A DNA stretch of 64,000 bases from Galaxea fascicularis. Taxonomy: Eukaryota > Cnidaria > Anthozoa > Scleractinia > Euphylliidae. The translations under genes and the position numbers were made by a program. The notes beneath the pieces are model-generated. The model did no database searches and had not been told where the DNA came from. It worked only from the letters and a program-made list of their open reading frames with translations. This document shows positions 35,600 to 46,434 of this stretch, piece by piece; positions within the stretch are counted from its first letter, which is position 1, and each line of letters opens with the position of its first letter. The stretch is taken from positions 12,143,508 through 12,207,507 of the forward strand of contig OX419342.1 in the NCBI GenBank assembly GCA_948470475.1, given 5' to 3'.

Positions 35600-35815
35600 G
35601 ATACGACTCGTGAGTGGTTTGACTCTACTCGTACGACTCGTACGACTCGTACAGGTGGTGAAACAATGCTTTACGGGTCGTACAGTTGGTAAAGTGTATA
35701 TCATTAGTGAGACAGTTGCCCCAACCCGGTGTACGACCCGTACGACCCGCACGACCCGTATGAGTCGTAAAACAATAGTTCACGGATCGTACAGTTGGTG
35801 AAATTCATACTAATA
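35600..35815. repeat. CGTACGA-type short repeats, complementary to the minisatellite downstream
   Basis: Runs of cgtacgactcgtacgactcg and gtacgacccgtacgacccg alternate with gtacagttggtgaaat and gtgtatatcattagtgagac. These are reverse complements of words in the 36537-37300 array (ccaactgtac, tcactaatgatatacac). Confidence 0.7.
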
Positions 35816-35861
35816 CATTATATATACTAATGATAAGTGACACAAACATGCTAAGGGCAAT

Positions 35862-36235
35862 GTATATTCCTCGTTCTAAAAGCGTAAAAGCCCCAAAGCG
35901 CAAAATACAACGTATATTCCTCGTTCTAAAAGCGTGAAAGCCCAAAGCGCGAGAACCCAAAAGCGCTACATACTAAAAGTGCTTGTTTATTCCTCGTTGT
36001 TTAAGCGTCAGAGCAGAAAAACGCTAAACATAAATGTATATTCTTCGTCCTGGTAAAAAAATAGTTCACCGATCGTACAGTTGGTGAAATACGGTGAAAT
36101 ACTAATGGTAAGTGAGATAAACATACTAAGGACAATGTATATTCCTCGTTCTAAAAGCGTCAAAGCTTCAAAGTGCTAAATACGACGAGTATTCGTTCTG
36201 TAAACGTGTGGCGAAAAGCGCTATATGGAATGTTA
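35862..36235. repeat. Degenerate short repeats around tattcctcgttctaaaagcg
   Basis: The word tattcctcgttctaaaagcg occurs at about 35867, 35913 and 36140, with weaker forms between (tattcctcgttgtttaagcg, tattcttcgtcc). Each is followed by agc/gcgc-rich text. Spacing is irregular. Confidence 0.6.
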
Positions 36236-36536
36236 CTGAGTCCTAAAGCGAGAGAGTCCAATTCATCTAATAGGTTCTTTTACTTTTGCATTATATATAA
36301 CTGAAATCGCAACTAATAAAACACAACTAATTCATTGATACATTGAAAAACAGGAATCCCCTTGAGTACGTTAAAAATGCGCATGTTTAGATAATCATTA
36401 GCATAATTTGTTTACACATTGTCGATATTGTTCGGTTCAATAGTTCGGTTAATGCAACGAAGCACGCGCAGTAGGTCATAATTCAACGGACATAACGAGC
36501 ATCATTACATCCCACTCTTTCAGTACGGGTTGTTAC

Positions 36537-37300
36537 CATGTATATACACCCTAAGTGTCACTAACGATATACACATCACCAACTGTACGACTCGTAAACA
36601 ATTGTTTCACGACCCGTACCAGTCGTACGAGCCGTACGAGCCGTACGAGTCGTATGAGTCGTTACCTTGTATATACACCCTAAGTGTCACTAATGATATA
36701 CACATCACCAACTGTACGACTCGTAAACAATTGTTTCACGACCCGTACCAGTCGTACGAGTCGTACGAGTCGTTACCTTGTATATACACCCTAAGTGTCA
36801 CTAATTATATACACATCACCAACTGTACGACTCGTAAACAATTGTTTCACGACCCGTACCAGTCGTACGAGCCGTCAACTTGTCTGTACATCCTAAGTGT
36901 CACTAATGATATACACATCACTAACTGTACGACTCGTAAACAATTGTTTCACGACCCGTACCAGTCGTACGAGCCGTCAACTTGTCTGTACATCCTAAGT
37001 GTCACTAATGATATACACATCACTAACTGTACGACTCGTAAACAATTGTTTCACGACCCGTACCAGTCGTACGAGCCGTCAACTTGTCTGTACATCCTAA
37101 GTGTCACTAATGATATACACATCACTAACTGTACGACTCGTAAACAATTGTTTCACGACCCGTACCAGTCGTACGAGCCGTACGAGTCGTCAACTTGTAT
37201 GTACACCCTAAGTGTCACTAATGATATACACATCACCAACTGTACGACTCGTAAACAATTGTTTCACGACCCGTACCAGTCGTACGACCCGTTCTAAAAG
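36537..37300 (+). repeat. Minisatellite of 102-129 bp units with an open frame throughout
   Basis: Seven units share a core of about 102 bp (cctaagtgtcactaatgata ... gtacgactcgtaaacaattg ... gacccgtaccag) ending in a variable number of 9-bp pieces (tcgtacgag or gccgtacga). Unit lengths change by 9 bp, so one frame stays open for 255 codons from 36530 and repeats the text TNCTTRKQLFHDPYQSYE. No signal peptide or known family is seen. The core can form hairpins (aaacaattgttt dyad). Confidence 0.85.
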
Positions 37301-37410
37301 CAAGATGCCATTTACGGGTCATATCAGTTCGTGTATATTGGACAACCCTTCCCGGTGATGGTAAAGGTGGGTGCATTCCTCCACTCTCTTAGCCATGCAG
37401 AACATCCCGT

Positions 37411-37416
<6 letters not shown>

Positions 37417-37457
<41 letters not shown>

Positions 37458-37716
37458 TTTATTTAAGTCTCAAATCGCCCGAGCTGAACACGAGTGCTCT
37501 ACTAATTGGGGAGATTGTTAATCAAATAAACTCGAAATTAAATCAAATCAAATGTTGGAGCAGAGTAGTGAACGAACTTCAACCTTAACCAACCTCTCGG
37601 AGTAGAGTAGGGAACCAACAAACTCAGTCTACTTATGCCGCCGAGTCCGAGATCGAAACCGGGACACCGTGATTGGTGGAAGGCGAGCGCTCTCACCACT
37701 GCGCCAACCCTGCTCC
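37417..37716 (-). repeat. Full-length tRNA-headed SINE with an (ATT)n tail
   Basis: On the minus strand the head reads ggttggcgcagtggtgagag (box A type) and then ggtttcgatctc (box B type). The body follows, ending in taaagttattattatt. The AAT run at 37414-37455 is its tail. The 3' part matches the fragment at 3340-3500. Confidence 0.75.
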
Positions 37717-37721
37717 CCCAG

Positions 37722-38713
37722 ACAACCTAACTCGTTGTCCTGCCATTTAGCCTGGAAGAAGCCACTTCTCTTCCTTGATCTTCTTTTGGAGCTTCCTCGT
37801 TATTCTTCAGATGACCGTTAATCTGCTGCCTCTTGATCGCCAGCTCCGGATCCCCACCTGGGCTACAAGATGGTTGCCTTAGATTAACCTCCCGCTCTCT
37901 CCACGTATTGACGCGACTCCTCCCTTCTCAGACGCCCTCATTTCAAACTTCTGCTCTGTTGCTATCAAGAGGTCTGAGTTGTTGTAAAGGTTGATCCCTG
38001 CTTTAATTTTAGTCAACTTGTACTCAAGCTCACGACCACGCCCTCCCCTCTCTCTTGGGACATACAGTACTACAACAACAATCTTTGTTTGTGCTATTGC
38101 GATGACATACATTTTATAAACGATAGAAAAAATTGATCTTACATTAAGTATATATGGATAGAAAGAGCACAGTCACTAAAGAATAGCAAATGCTAGTCGT
38201 GCTAAGGGGCTAAATGACTGCCTTAGAGCTGAATGGGTGTTTTCCTCCATTCTCACAAATGATCTTTCTTGCCTCTCTGTCGATTGCTCGTAGCTCTGTG
38301 ACCAGCCAGTGCTGAGTCCGCGTGAGACTGGTAAATACGGGGAAAACGAACTGGTTGGTAGCTGTAACACGATTGAAGACCGACAGAGGGCTCAACTAAA
38401 GTACCGATAGCTTTCGAACGTCTAGCCTCTCGTCACTGTCTCTCGTACTCTTAGGAATTTATAACTGGAACCTACCTTAAGACCTTTAAACCACCACTGT
38501 TGATCTTCCCTGCTACGTCTTGCTCCTGTGTTCCCCCATGACATGTATCACCATGCATTTCTTTGGATTCCAGTGTGACTTCATGTCTTCCGTAGGGGCA
38601 CTTGTTGATCGAAGTATTCTATTCAGCTTGGTCTCAGACGACGCGAGCACCTTAAGGTTGTGCATGTGTAGTAAGTGGGTCACCTTTGTGCTTATCGGTC
38701 TTCTCAACCTGTA
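37722..38713 (-). pseudogene. Degraded reverse transcriptase, C-terminal part
   Basis: Minus-strand frames at 38707-38513, 38395-38176 and 38112-37879 follow the order of one RT family that I associate with cnidarian genomes. They show a NLKVLASSETKLNRIL segment, WNPKKCMVIHV, then NRVTATNQFVFPVF, then IDREARKIICENGGKHPF and RERGGRGRELEYKLTKIKAG. Stops and frameshifts break every segment. Sequence resembling the extreme C-terminus continues to about 37722, where the SINE begins. The catalytic palm is not in the window. The head of the same family lies at 41384-42085 on the opposite strand. Confidence 0.65.
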
Positions 38714-40077
38714 GCCCTCGGTGGCATTTAATAACCAGGGCCAGATTCTAGAAATCCTACCTAAGATGTGTCTTAAGATACAACTTAACAGAGCAATTAC
38801 GACCTTCTTTATTATGTCCTACTAAGTGCGATTCACCAATGATCTCTTATGCCCATCATAACAGAGGCGTAACTAGGGCGTCTCCTTACTTCAGTGGTCC
38901 CATATAAGTAATGAAAACTCCAAATTTGAATAATCGTACTCAGTTGCTCAGTTGTTATCGACAATGCGTCGCGAAATTGAAGGCTGATTTAAACAACACA
39001 CTGAGGGCTACCTAAAGCATACAATCTTAGAGCCACGCAAAGCTAACTTGGAAAGTTAACAAACTGAAAAAAAATGAAAAGATGGAAAACACCAAGACAA
39101 CCTCGACCCATTCCCAGCTCTCGAAAACAAGAAACAGAAAAGGACCAGCCCTCGCCAAATGCCTTATTTTTTAATGATAACCCTCTCCTCTGTAGCACGA
39201 GCCCATCCCCATGCACCAATAATCTGCTTGAATATACATGTCATCTATACTTTCACTTATCTGAGTTTTTGGGCCGACTTACATAGGCCGTTCCAAAATT
39301 CAAAAGGGAACTGGGGCGAGTTTCAAATTTAAAGTAATCGATAAATTGACACCATCACATGAAAGATAACATTGAGATTGGTCGTTTGACCATTTTCTAT
39401 TCTTTTAGGTTGAACAGAGACCTTGAAACATAGCTCAAAATTTATACAAACGTCTCTAATTTTGAGGCTGCGTCCCCCAAAACCATATAAACTCACCATA
39501 TAAATATAACCATATAAATCTTATTCAGTTTTCTGACAACTGTAAAATTCGCGTCATCCACCTACTATCTTTTTTACAAAATTGCATAAATTTTACGGAG
39601 GTACCTGCAGTGGTCACGTTAAATACAACGCGATTACTATAAAAATTGCGAACATTTCTATCAGTTAAAAATTACACATTCACAGCAAGAAGTGCATAAA
39701 ATCTTGAATTAATGAGTTTGTGTTCAACGACTGCAAAACGATAATAAGCCCCAAGTTTGATTCTTTTAGGTTGGACAGAGACCAAGTTACGGACCTTAAA
39801 ACATGGTTCAAAATCCATACAAATGTCTCTAATTTTGTGACAGCGTCCCCCAAAACCATACAAACTCTGTATTTTTTTTACGATTTCCTTGATATTCTTA
39901 AAACTTGGCAAACATATTGATTTTCACCCGAGTTATTTCCAAATAGTTGCGACAATGTTTGTCTGGCCGAAGGAATTCATGTAAATCATCCCAAAAATCG
40001 CTGGCAGATTTCTGCTTAATACCCAACTACGCAACCATTACGTTTGACTACTTTATCTTTGAAGTGTTGGGTTGACA

Positions 40078-40111
<34 letters not shown>

Positions 40112-40124
40112 TAACAAACGCTAA
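38714..40124. other. Intergenic stretch with one diverged direct repeat
   Basis: About 105-118 bp at 39389-39493 recurs at 39751-39868 (tattcttttaggttg.acagagacc ... gcgtcccccaaaaccata). An AAT microsatellite occupies 40080-40110. Open frames here look like noise. Confidence 0.55.
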
Positions 40125-41110
40125 CATTAAAATCCTATATACAATTAATTCGCTAAAAAATCTTTTTGGTCAAAACACTATTTACAATTTCTTTCGATCA
40201 AAAAGAAGAGCACTTAGATTTGGTCAGAAAGCAAAATTCAATTGATTAAAAACGAGACGCAAAATTAATTTATATTGGTTGCTCCTATTTTACAATAACA
40301 ATAATAATCGTTTTTTATTTAATTCGATTAAAAAAATTCATCTCAGTTAAAATAATAATCTCGTATAAGAACTTTGTTAACAACAGTAACATAAAACATG
40401 GCTAAGAACAAATTACAAGTAGTTAAAAAAATATCCGTCTGAAGAAAACTTTGTGATGGAGCTCTTAAGTATTATACTATGGCTCGTTCTTGAATTTCAA
40501 TGTCAACGTAGTCAATGTTATTAAAATCACTAAAAGCTTTTCTTCTAACTCTCGATCCTCTTAAACAAATTAGTGCGGATCTTAATAGAGCGAATGATGT
40601 CCTTGCTCTAATCCAGGAGATTGTTTTGGCATAATCTTCTCCTTTCTTGATAATAATAATAATAATATTCAATCTCCTGGATAAGAGCAGGGACATCCTT
40701 TGCTCTATTAAGTTCCGCACTAATTTGTCTTAGAGGATCGAGAGTTAGAAGAAAAGCCTTTTGCGATTGTAATAACATTAATATTGACATTGAAATTTAG
40801 GGAGGAGCCATAATGTAGCATTTAAGAGCTTCATCACAAAGTTTTCTTCCAACGAATTTTTTTCCTAAACTGTTTTTAATTTGTTCTCAGCCATGTTTTA
40901 TGAAACATTTTTGTTACTATTATTAATAAAGTTCTTATGCGAGATTATTATTTGGAATGTTTTCAACTGAAATGAATTTTTAAATCGAAAGGAACAAGAG
41001 CCTATGAAATGAAATGATTTGTAAATAGTGCTTTGACTGAAGTTTTTTTTCTTCAGCGAAATTAATTGTAAATAGGTTTTAACGGTTAGCTTTGTTGTCA
41101 ATAAATTATC
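40125..41110. repeat. Inverted repeat of about 1 kb (foldback), centre near 40650
   Basis: Text such as ctctcgatcctcttaaacaaattagtgcgga (left, 40550-40580) returns inverted at 40715-40745, and caatctcctgga occurs at both sides of the loop. The outer parts also pair (catggctaagaacaaatta with taatttgttctcagccatg-type sequence at about 40880). The arms are about 450 bp and diverged. AAT runs lie outside both ends and in the loop. No transposase is encoded. Confidence 0.75.
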
Positions 41111-41149
41111 ATTATTAAAAAATGATAGAAATAATAATAATAATAATAA

Positions 41150-42110
41150 TAATATCTCCGTGGCCTTGAAATACCGGTTGGCATCCGGCGGGGTATAGTC
41201 ATGCCTCATGGGCAGGAGGGGCCGACACCACCCCTAGAGATGGTTGCGCAAAGGGAAAACTTTTGGTAGTGACACCTTCAAAACACCACCCTCTCATGAG
41301 TTAAAATGTCTAATGATAAGTTATCAGAAAACGGCGTGAATGAGACTGGAACTACCAGTGAGGGTATGTCGCCCGGCAGGTAATCAAACTACTGCTAGGA
41401 TACAATGTACTAAGTAAGTAAATGTCGTAGTTATAGAATGCTACTATCGAAGTAGGCCTGTAGATGAGGATGGGGTACCAATAAGAGGTTATAGACGAAG
41501 AATGTTCAGGGAGTGGAGAGAAAGGGGAAGCTTCGATTTCACTGAGCAAAGGATTTCTGACCAGGCAAGGGCAATAAGAAAGAATGGTTGACTGTCCGAG
41601 CTAGAACTGGAGATGATAAGGAGAATGATGGAGCAGGAAGGTGAGGAAAGTCATGGGATGGAAAATGTTACAAGGAGTACAGATTTGGACCAAAATGTGG
41701 TGGATGAGGTAGACGGGGTTTTGGAAAATGGGCAAAATGTTGATCTTGTTGTGAATGAGACTGATGAAGACATACCACCTGAAGAGAGGACAATTATAGA
41801 CCAAATTAGAGAGATTATCGTTGAGGGTGTAGGAAACAACCATGGTTTTTCATTTAAGAAAGTTGACAAGAAAAGATTGGAAGAAGAAACTAGGAAAGTA
41901 AACAAGGCAATTAAGCATGTGGTGACAAAGGACATAACTGAATCAAACAATCTTATCAAAGCTGCTAGTATGTGGGTTGCGAGACAACTGGGCCTAAAAA
42001 GCCGATGAGAGGTAAGAAAGTGGAACCATGGTGGAAAAGAAGAATTGAGGGAGATATTAAGAGAATAAGGAGAGCAGTAATAGGGGGTGATCGGGTCCAC
42101 AAAGGGATCT
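41150..42110 (+). pseudogene. Head of an RT-type retroelement (5' leader and N-terminal coding region)
   Basis: The leader (ccgtggccttgaaataccgg, then ggggccgacaccacccct) and the protein text RGYRRRMFREWRERG, then QARAIRKNGWLSELELEMIRR (41384-41640), an acidic spacer, and FSFKKVDKKRLEEET ... NNLIKAASMWVARQLGLK (41850-42008) match the N-terminal region of the RT family whose C-terminal part lies at 37722-38713. The frame changes near 41593 and again after 42008, where KRRIEG...-like text continues to about 42085. The catalytic RT region is absent. Family identification is from memory of cnidarian genomes and is moderately secure. Confidence 0.55.
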
Positions 42111-42667
42111 AAGAACAAAAGAAGTAATTAAAGAACAAAAGAAAAATGATGAAGAAAAACTGTCTTGACAAAAATTTCTTGAAAAAAAATCTTGAAACTG
42201 TGTCTTGAAAAGAAAAAATGGAAAAAAAAGAGATTCAGATTGGGGCTCGAACCGTTCCGAATAGCGACCGAACAAGACCGAAGATGGACTTCGGAAAGAA
42301 AAAAAACCGAGAATAAATAAAACACAGATAGCTCGAATTGTTCGGGCCCGTTACTTAGACGTATTGTTCAATGTAAACACAACTAAGGATAGTTCGTTTG
42401 CAAACAACTAATAGGGCCAGTGTGCACTTAAGTAAAAAGCAAACACAGCTTAATTGACGCTGGTCCTTTGTCAGCAATGTACCCGTACAAAGTCGAAAAA
42501 GGCGCCTTATGTTTTAACAAGGTCGAATAAAGTCGCCCTCCCTTTTTAACAAGGTCGAAAAATACTAATCAAATTTTCACTTATCTGTTAAAAGAAGAAA
42601 CGTAAGGGACTTGTCCTAGGGGCGATGACTAAAAATTAAACGAGGGAACTAGTCATTTCCGGTTATC
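42111..42667. other. Stretch without recognisable genes
   Basis: An A-rich segment (42110-42310) is followed by three related words (aaggtcgaa.aa.g, 42490-42560). The frames are short. It separates the retroelement head from Polinton-like element A. Confidence 0.35.
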
Positions 42668-43020
42668 GTGTCAAACATGGATAGAGTTTATTTCCTCTTG
42701 CTTCGCACTTGTGCTCGACGTTGTTTTTCACGATACATATGGCATCCCTTACCTTGTGAAATTTGGTCATTTCTTTTGAATGAGCTAGAAACCATGAACT
42801 CGGGTCACTTATTGAGTGTTTATTTTTCATGGATCAGTGTAACGCCAAATTCACTGAACAATTTGAATTCCAACGAAAGTTAAGGGTTGCATTGATATCC
42901 ACGCATTATCGTTCTGTTTGGTGGATGTCGTGGCACATTATAAGAAGTCTGTTTACGAGCATTTTGGGTCATTTTGTGTTCATTTGTTTAGGGCTATATG
43001 CAGTGCTGCAAGTCGTCTAG
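42668..43020 (+). pseudogene. Unknown small gene with a possible F-box-like motif, element A
   Basis: A 71-codon frame (42674-42883) contains LPCEIWSFLLNEL, which has the LP.E.W...L..L pattern that opens F-box domains. The overlapping frame to 43020 then gives a hydrophobic C-terminal segment (LFTSILGHFVFICLGLYAVL) that could cross a membrane. One frameshift would join them. The position just ahead of a Polinton-type integrase suggests it belongs to element A. The F-box call is tentative. Confidence 0.25.
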
Positions 43021-43099
43021 TTGGAAGTTCAACGCCTACCGTTTCTTAAAGTGACATATGTCAAAGAATACGATGTTTGGTTACATGTTGTGGTAGTGA

Positions 43100-43207
43100 A
43101 GTTCATATCGAATTGAAAGATGCCACAGACAACCATGAAGAGAAAAACATCGAAGAAGAAGATGACCCACAATTAGATGAACCGACTCTTATAGAAACTG
43201 GATTATG
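43100..43207 (+). pseudogene. Acidic C-terminal remnant of an unknown protein
   Basis: A frame ending at the TGA at 43205-43207 reads TCCGSEVHIELK and then an acidic run (EEKNIEEEDDPQ). It has no start within a reasonable distance. It overlaps the first codon of the integrase fragment, as gene ends do in compact viral-like elements. Confidence 0.3.
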
Positions 43208-43705
43208 ATGTCGACCGTCATTCGGCTTCAGGGGGAGTCGAAAAATTGTGTAAAAAATCGTGTAGCACGTCGGTATGTATTAAAACGCTCTCAAGTGCTC
43301 AGTTGGCTCCAGGGCCAACCCGGTTACGCCCTCTACAAACCGGCACGAAAACACTCTCGTCGTAACAGAGTATTAGTATTTGATATCGATTCTCAGCGGC
43401 AGGCGGACTTTGTGGACATGAAGCGAATCTTTGAGAAAGGTTATTTATCATCCTGGACTGAGGAGACCTTTACGGTTGCCCAGAGACTTCCAAGGGATCC
43501 ACCTGTATGCCGTCTGAGGGGAGCAGACGGCGATTGGATTCAACTGGGTACCTTTTACGAGTTCGAGTTGCAGAGAGTGAAAGAAACGGCTCATCACTTG
43601 TTTCGCATTGAAAACGTTTTAAAACATCGAGGAAAAGGGGCGAACAAAGAAGTGCTGGTGCACTGGAAGGGTTGGCCTAAGAAATACGACAGCTGGATTC
43701 CGTAA
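43205..43705 (+). pseudogene. Polinton-type chromodomain integrase with the catalytic core deleted
   Basis: Polinton/Maverick elements encode a retroviral-type DDE integrase used to insert their DNA. Here the 166-codon frame keeps the N-terminal linker (GYALYKPARKHSRRNRVLV, then a diverged form of the ID.QWQADLVDM block) and the C-terminal part (FRIENVLKHRGKGANKEVLV then HWKGWPKKYDSWIP), a chromodomain. Between FVDMKRI and FEKGYL about 150 residues expected of the DDE core are absent, yet the frame is kept. The protein therefore cannot catalyse integration. It is followed within 60 bp by virion-type genes on the same strand. Confidence 0.7.
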
Positions 43706-43740
43706 AACCAACTGGTAGCCTTACAAAAACAGACGCGACT

Positions 43741-44582
43741 TGAGACAACAACTTTTACGTGACACTTCTCAGTAACGCATGTAGCAATTTTGTTTTGACC
43801 AATTCCAAGTCCTCTTACCGTGTGGCGTTACCTCGAAAAATTCATTTGAAAGATCAAGAAGATTGGGAAGTAGGACTACATCATATCGTGTATCTGTTAT
43901 CGTGGTTTGACATTCCTAGTGATTGTCAGCATTCACACGTCTTGGTCCGACGCTCCGATGACTTCAATCAGTTCACCTTACCCGAGGGCAAGTATCAAAC
44001 AGCCCTGGATGTTACGGAGGGAATCCGGCTACAATGTCTGAACAATGATGTCTCACCGTCTAAACCCGAAATAACAGCGGATGAAGAATGGAATGTAACT
44101 CTGAACTCTCTGGATGAAGGGATTACGATCACCGCGTCAACTCGTGCACTAGGGTGGATAACGTACCAACATAGCGTTAGGCCTGGGATCCGTTTGAACA
44201 AAAATATCTCCCTCACCCCAATACAAAAACTTGGTCACGATTGGTGTTTTATACCACCTCAAACCTCCATCACATTTCCTGGCATTTCTGTCATTCCTCT
44301 CTCGTCAGACACAGACGACAGACACTTTTGCAAGTACAAACCAATCTCGTGGAACCCTGGCTAGTGGGTGACAATCGTTTACCTTTCTTACAAGAAATGG
44401 TACCCAGTGGTACATTTCGAGAAACACTTCTCGAAGAGAAAGAACACGTTGTCTACCTACCGTTTCGCACAAAGATATTTCAAACCGTTGAAATCTACTT
44501 AACGGGTGGTTGTGGTCAATGGCTATCATTTCTAGACGGTATCGTCAACGTAGTATTACACTTTCGTCGTAGAGCATCATGA
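43741..44582 (+). pseudogene. Minor-capsid-like protein 1 of element A (frameshifted)
   Basis: The frame opens without an ATG (NNFYVTLLSN is in frame from 43744) and runs to 44364 with text typical of a family found beside Polinton integrases in cnidarians: a beta-rich start, LPRKIHLKDQEDWEVGLHHI, and GYLLSW-like continuation. A shift near 44330 moves to the frame that ends at 44582, with VEPWLVGDN, TVEIYL and a terminal VVLHFRRR. The role as minor capsid/penton is inferred from genomic position and from similarity of layout with 44580-45394 and 55126-55875. No structure can be checked here. Confidence 0.5.
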
Positions 44583-45394
44583 CAAACAGTTTTTACATGG
44601 TGTTGACCAATGTTGCAAGCCTGGATCAGTATCCCGAAAACAAGTCGGCCGAGTTAAAGATGCAATAACCATCCCAGCTGCACCTAAGTGAAGATTGGGA
44701 AGTGGCCATGACCTGCATCATACCCATACACGTGGCAAAATGTTAGAAACTACCAGCTCTCTTACACTTTGCTTTGTAAGGCAGGGCCGGTTCCTTGGCC
44801 ATTATCCATCCACCTACCAAGCCGTATTTACCATACGGTTGAAGACGTAATAGATGGTATGTTGATGGGACTTCATAACGTTTTGAAGGACATTTTTCTC
44901 AAAAGCGAATTACTTCGAGTTGAGGTTGCCCACTGCTTGGTACATGACTCTGCCCAAGACATGCCTTGGGGTACTTAAATCACAAGTAACAGCGTCCTGC
45001 TTTGTACCAGATCCAGAGCTCTCCTGTTGTTGAATTGAATACCGATAAATGCATCACTCTGCTGAAGACCACAACCACGCTTGCCAGAAAACAAGACTTG
45101 GTGTGGGGAATGTTGTCGAGACAATATTTTCAGACAATATACGTGTATTCAGATCTAAACAAGTCCCAAGTGGTAGGAGACGGCCAAGTCAACGTGCTCC
45201 TAATACTGGTACCCCGAGGTCAGCCGGGTGATACGGTGACAGAAGAAGTCAAGCAGCCAACCTATGATTCACTCCGTACATCTGTGTTTTTATCAGTGGC
45301 CATCAATATAAGAGGAGACACTGGCCAACCGATAACAATTGCGTCTGGTACCGTACGCGTAACGTTGCATTTTCGACGTCGTACAATTCTATGA
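44580..45394 (+). pseudogene. Minor-capsid-like protein 2 of element A, tandem paralogue
   Basis: It starts with an ATG overlapping the stop of the previous gene (ATGA, 44579-44582) and reads NSFYMVLTNVASLDQYPENK, the same N-terminal pattern. Stops and shifts break the middle. The last 130 codons (45002-45394) are open and end with IYVYSDLNKSQVVGDGQV ... INIRGDTGQPI ... VTLHFRRR. This is the same C-terminal pattern as protein 1 and indicates a tandem duplication. ATGA overlap suggests polycistronic viral-style packing. Confidence 0.5.
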
Positions 45395-45812
45395 CATGTT
45401 ATTGCCCATGAACCATCAATTTTACCTGCATCACCAACAAGTTATACCCTTTCCACAACGAGGTAGAGGGGACATAAGTATCTATGGGGGAACGCACCTT
45501 ACGGACAAGGGGGTAACGGATTAGGTGGAATGTTTCGTTCCCTATTTCGTACAGCTACACCCTTTCTCAAAACAACAGCAAAGAAAGTTGGAAAGCGATT
45601 GCTCAATACCGGGTTGGAAACAGGAATGCAAATTGTTCATGACGTCATGAATGGTCACAATTTGAAGGCAGCTGCCAAGAACCAAAGCGGCTGGAAAAAG
45701 TTTACTCACAGGCACCATTAATTACATAAGCGTACGGTAAAAGTCAAACCATTCACTACACACCCGACCAAGAAACGGAGAACATCGCATTCGACATTCA
45801 AGACTATTTTTG
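45391..45812 (+). pseudogene. Small basic virion-type protein of element A
   Basis: The sequence begins at an ATG in ATGACATG (45391-45398 region), goes through a short glycine-rich stretch (PYGQGGNGLGGMFRSLFR) after one shift, and then a lysine-rich amphipathic part (PFLKTTAKKVGKRLLNTGLE) to the stop at 45719-45721. A basic remnant (THPTKKRRTSHSTFKTIFD) follows the stop in frame up to the Gypsy junction. Element B has a counterpart of similar design at 54714-54960. It resembles small DNA- or membrane-associated virion proteins in layout only. Confidence 0.4.
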
Positions 45813-46312
45813 ACTTAGCATTCACCTATCTCCGCTGCAGTTATGGACAAGTCATTCGTCATAGTTGCACAGACATAGTGTTCATCTGGATCCAAATCAT
45901 CATCAGCCTGAGATTGTAGTGGAAATCGACTGAAGAAGTCTACATTTGCATTGCCAGCAGAGTCTCTGAATACAATATCAAAATCATATTCAGTCAAAAG
46001 AACTGCCCAACGCTGCAAACAAGCTGCAGCCAAGGAGGGAATACTAGCTTTAGGACCAAACATCCGAGTTAGGGGTTGATGGTCAGTTACCAATGTAAAC
46101 TTTCGGCCATAGAGGTGAAGCTGAAATCTCTTAACACCAAAACCTATGGGCAACCCCTCTTTTTCTATTTGGGCATAATTCTTTTCTGCACTACTAAGTG
46201 TGCGAGAAGCAAACTCTGTTGGCCACTCACTGCCGTCTTCCATGCGATGACTCAACACAACGCCAATCCCATATGGCCTGGCATCTACACTCAGTATGAG
46301 AGGTTTTTATTT
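45813..46312 (-). pseudogene. Ty3/Gypsy RNase H fragment
   Basis: The minus-strand frame reads SVDARPYGIGVVLSHRMEDG at its start, then EFASRTLSSAEKNYAQIEKE and FTLVTDHQPLTRMF, the RNase H domain of Ty3/Gypsy polyproteins. It ends after ADDDLDPDEHYV without an integrase. The same element continues at 51775-53840: the codons before 46307 follow directly from those at 51775-51800. The LINE inserted between them. At 45813 the fragment meets Polinton-like element A. Confidence 0.85.
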
Positions 46313-46434
46313 TGGGTTAGCATATATCGTAATGGCGGGTAACCGCGTTGTTCAAAGCTCTGCCATAGTCTGACGCTAAGTTACCTTTATGGCCACCGAG
46401 GAACAGATTAAGGGTCTGTAAAGCGCAGCTATGA

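Noticed and set aside
36530..37300. CRISPR-like array.
   Set aside because: Repeats are head-to-tail units without unique spacers, in an animal genome.
38405..38450. Minus-strand text cagtgacgagaggctagacg followed by ttcgaaag, similar to the hammerhead motifs of Penelope-like elements.
   Set aside because: It falls inside the RT pseudogene between two segments that continue each other (SSYKFLRVRETV and LSVFNRVTATNQF), and the core CUGANGA and stem II are not satisfied.
41651..42118. 155-codon minus-strand frame.
   Set aside because: It is the antisense shadow of the acidic N-terminal region of the RT element on the plus strand.
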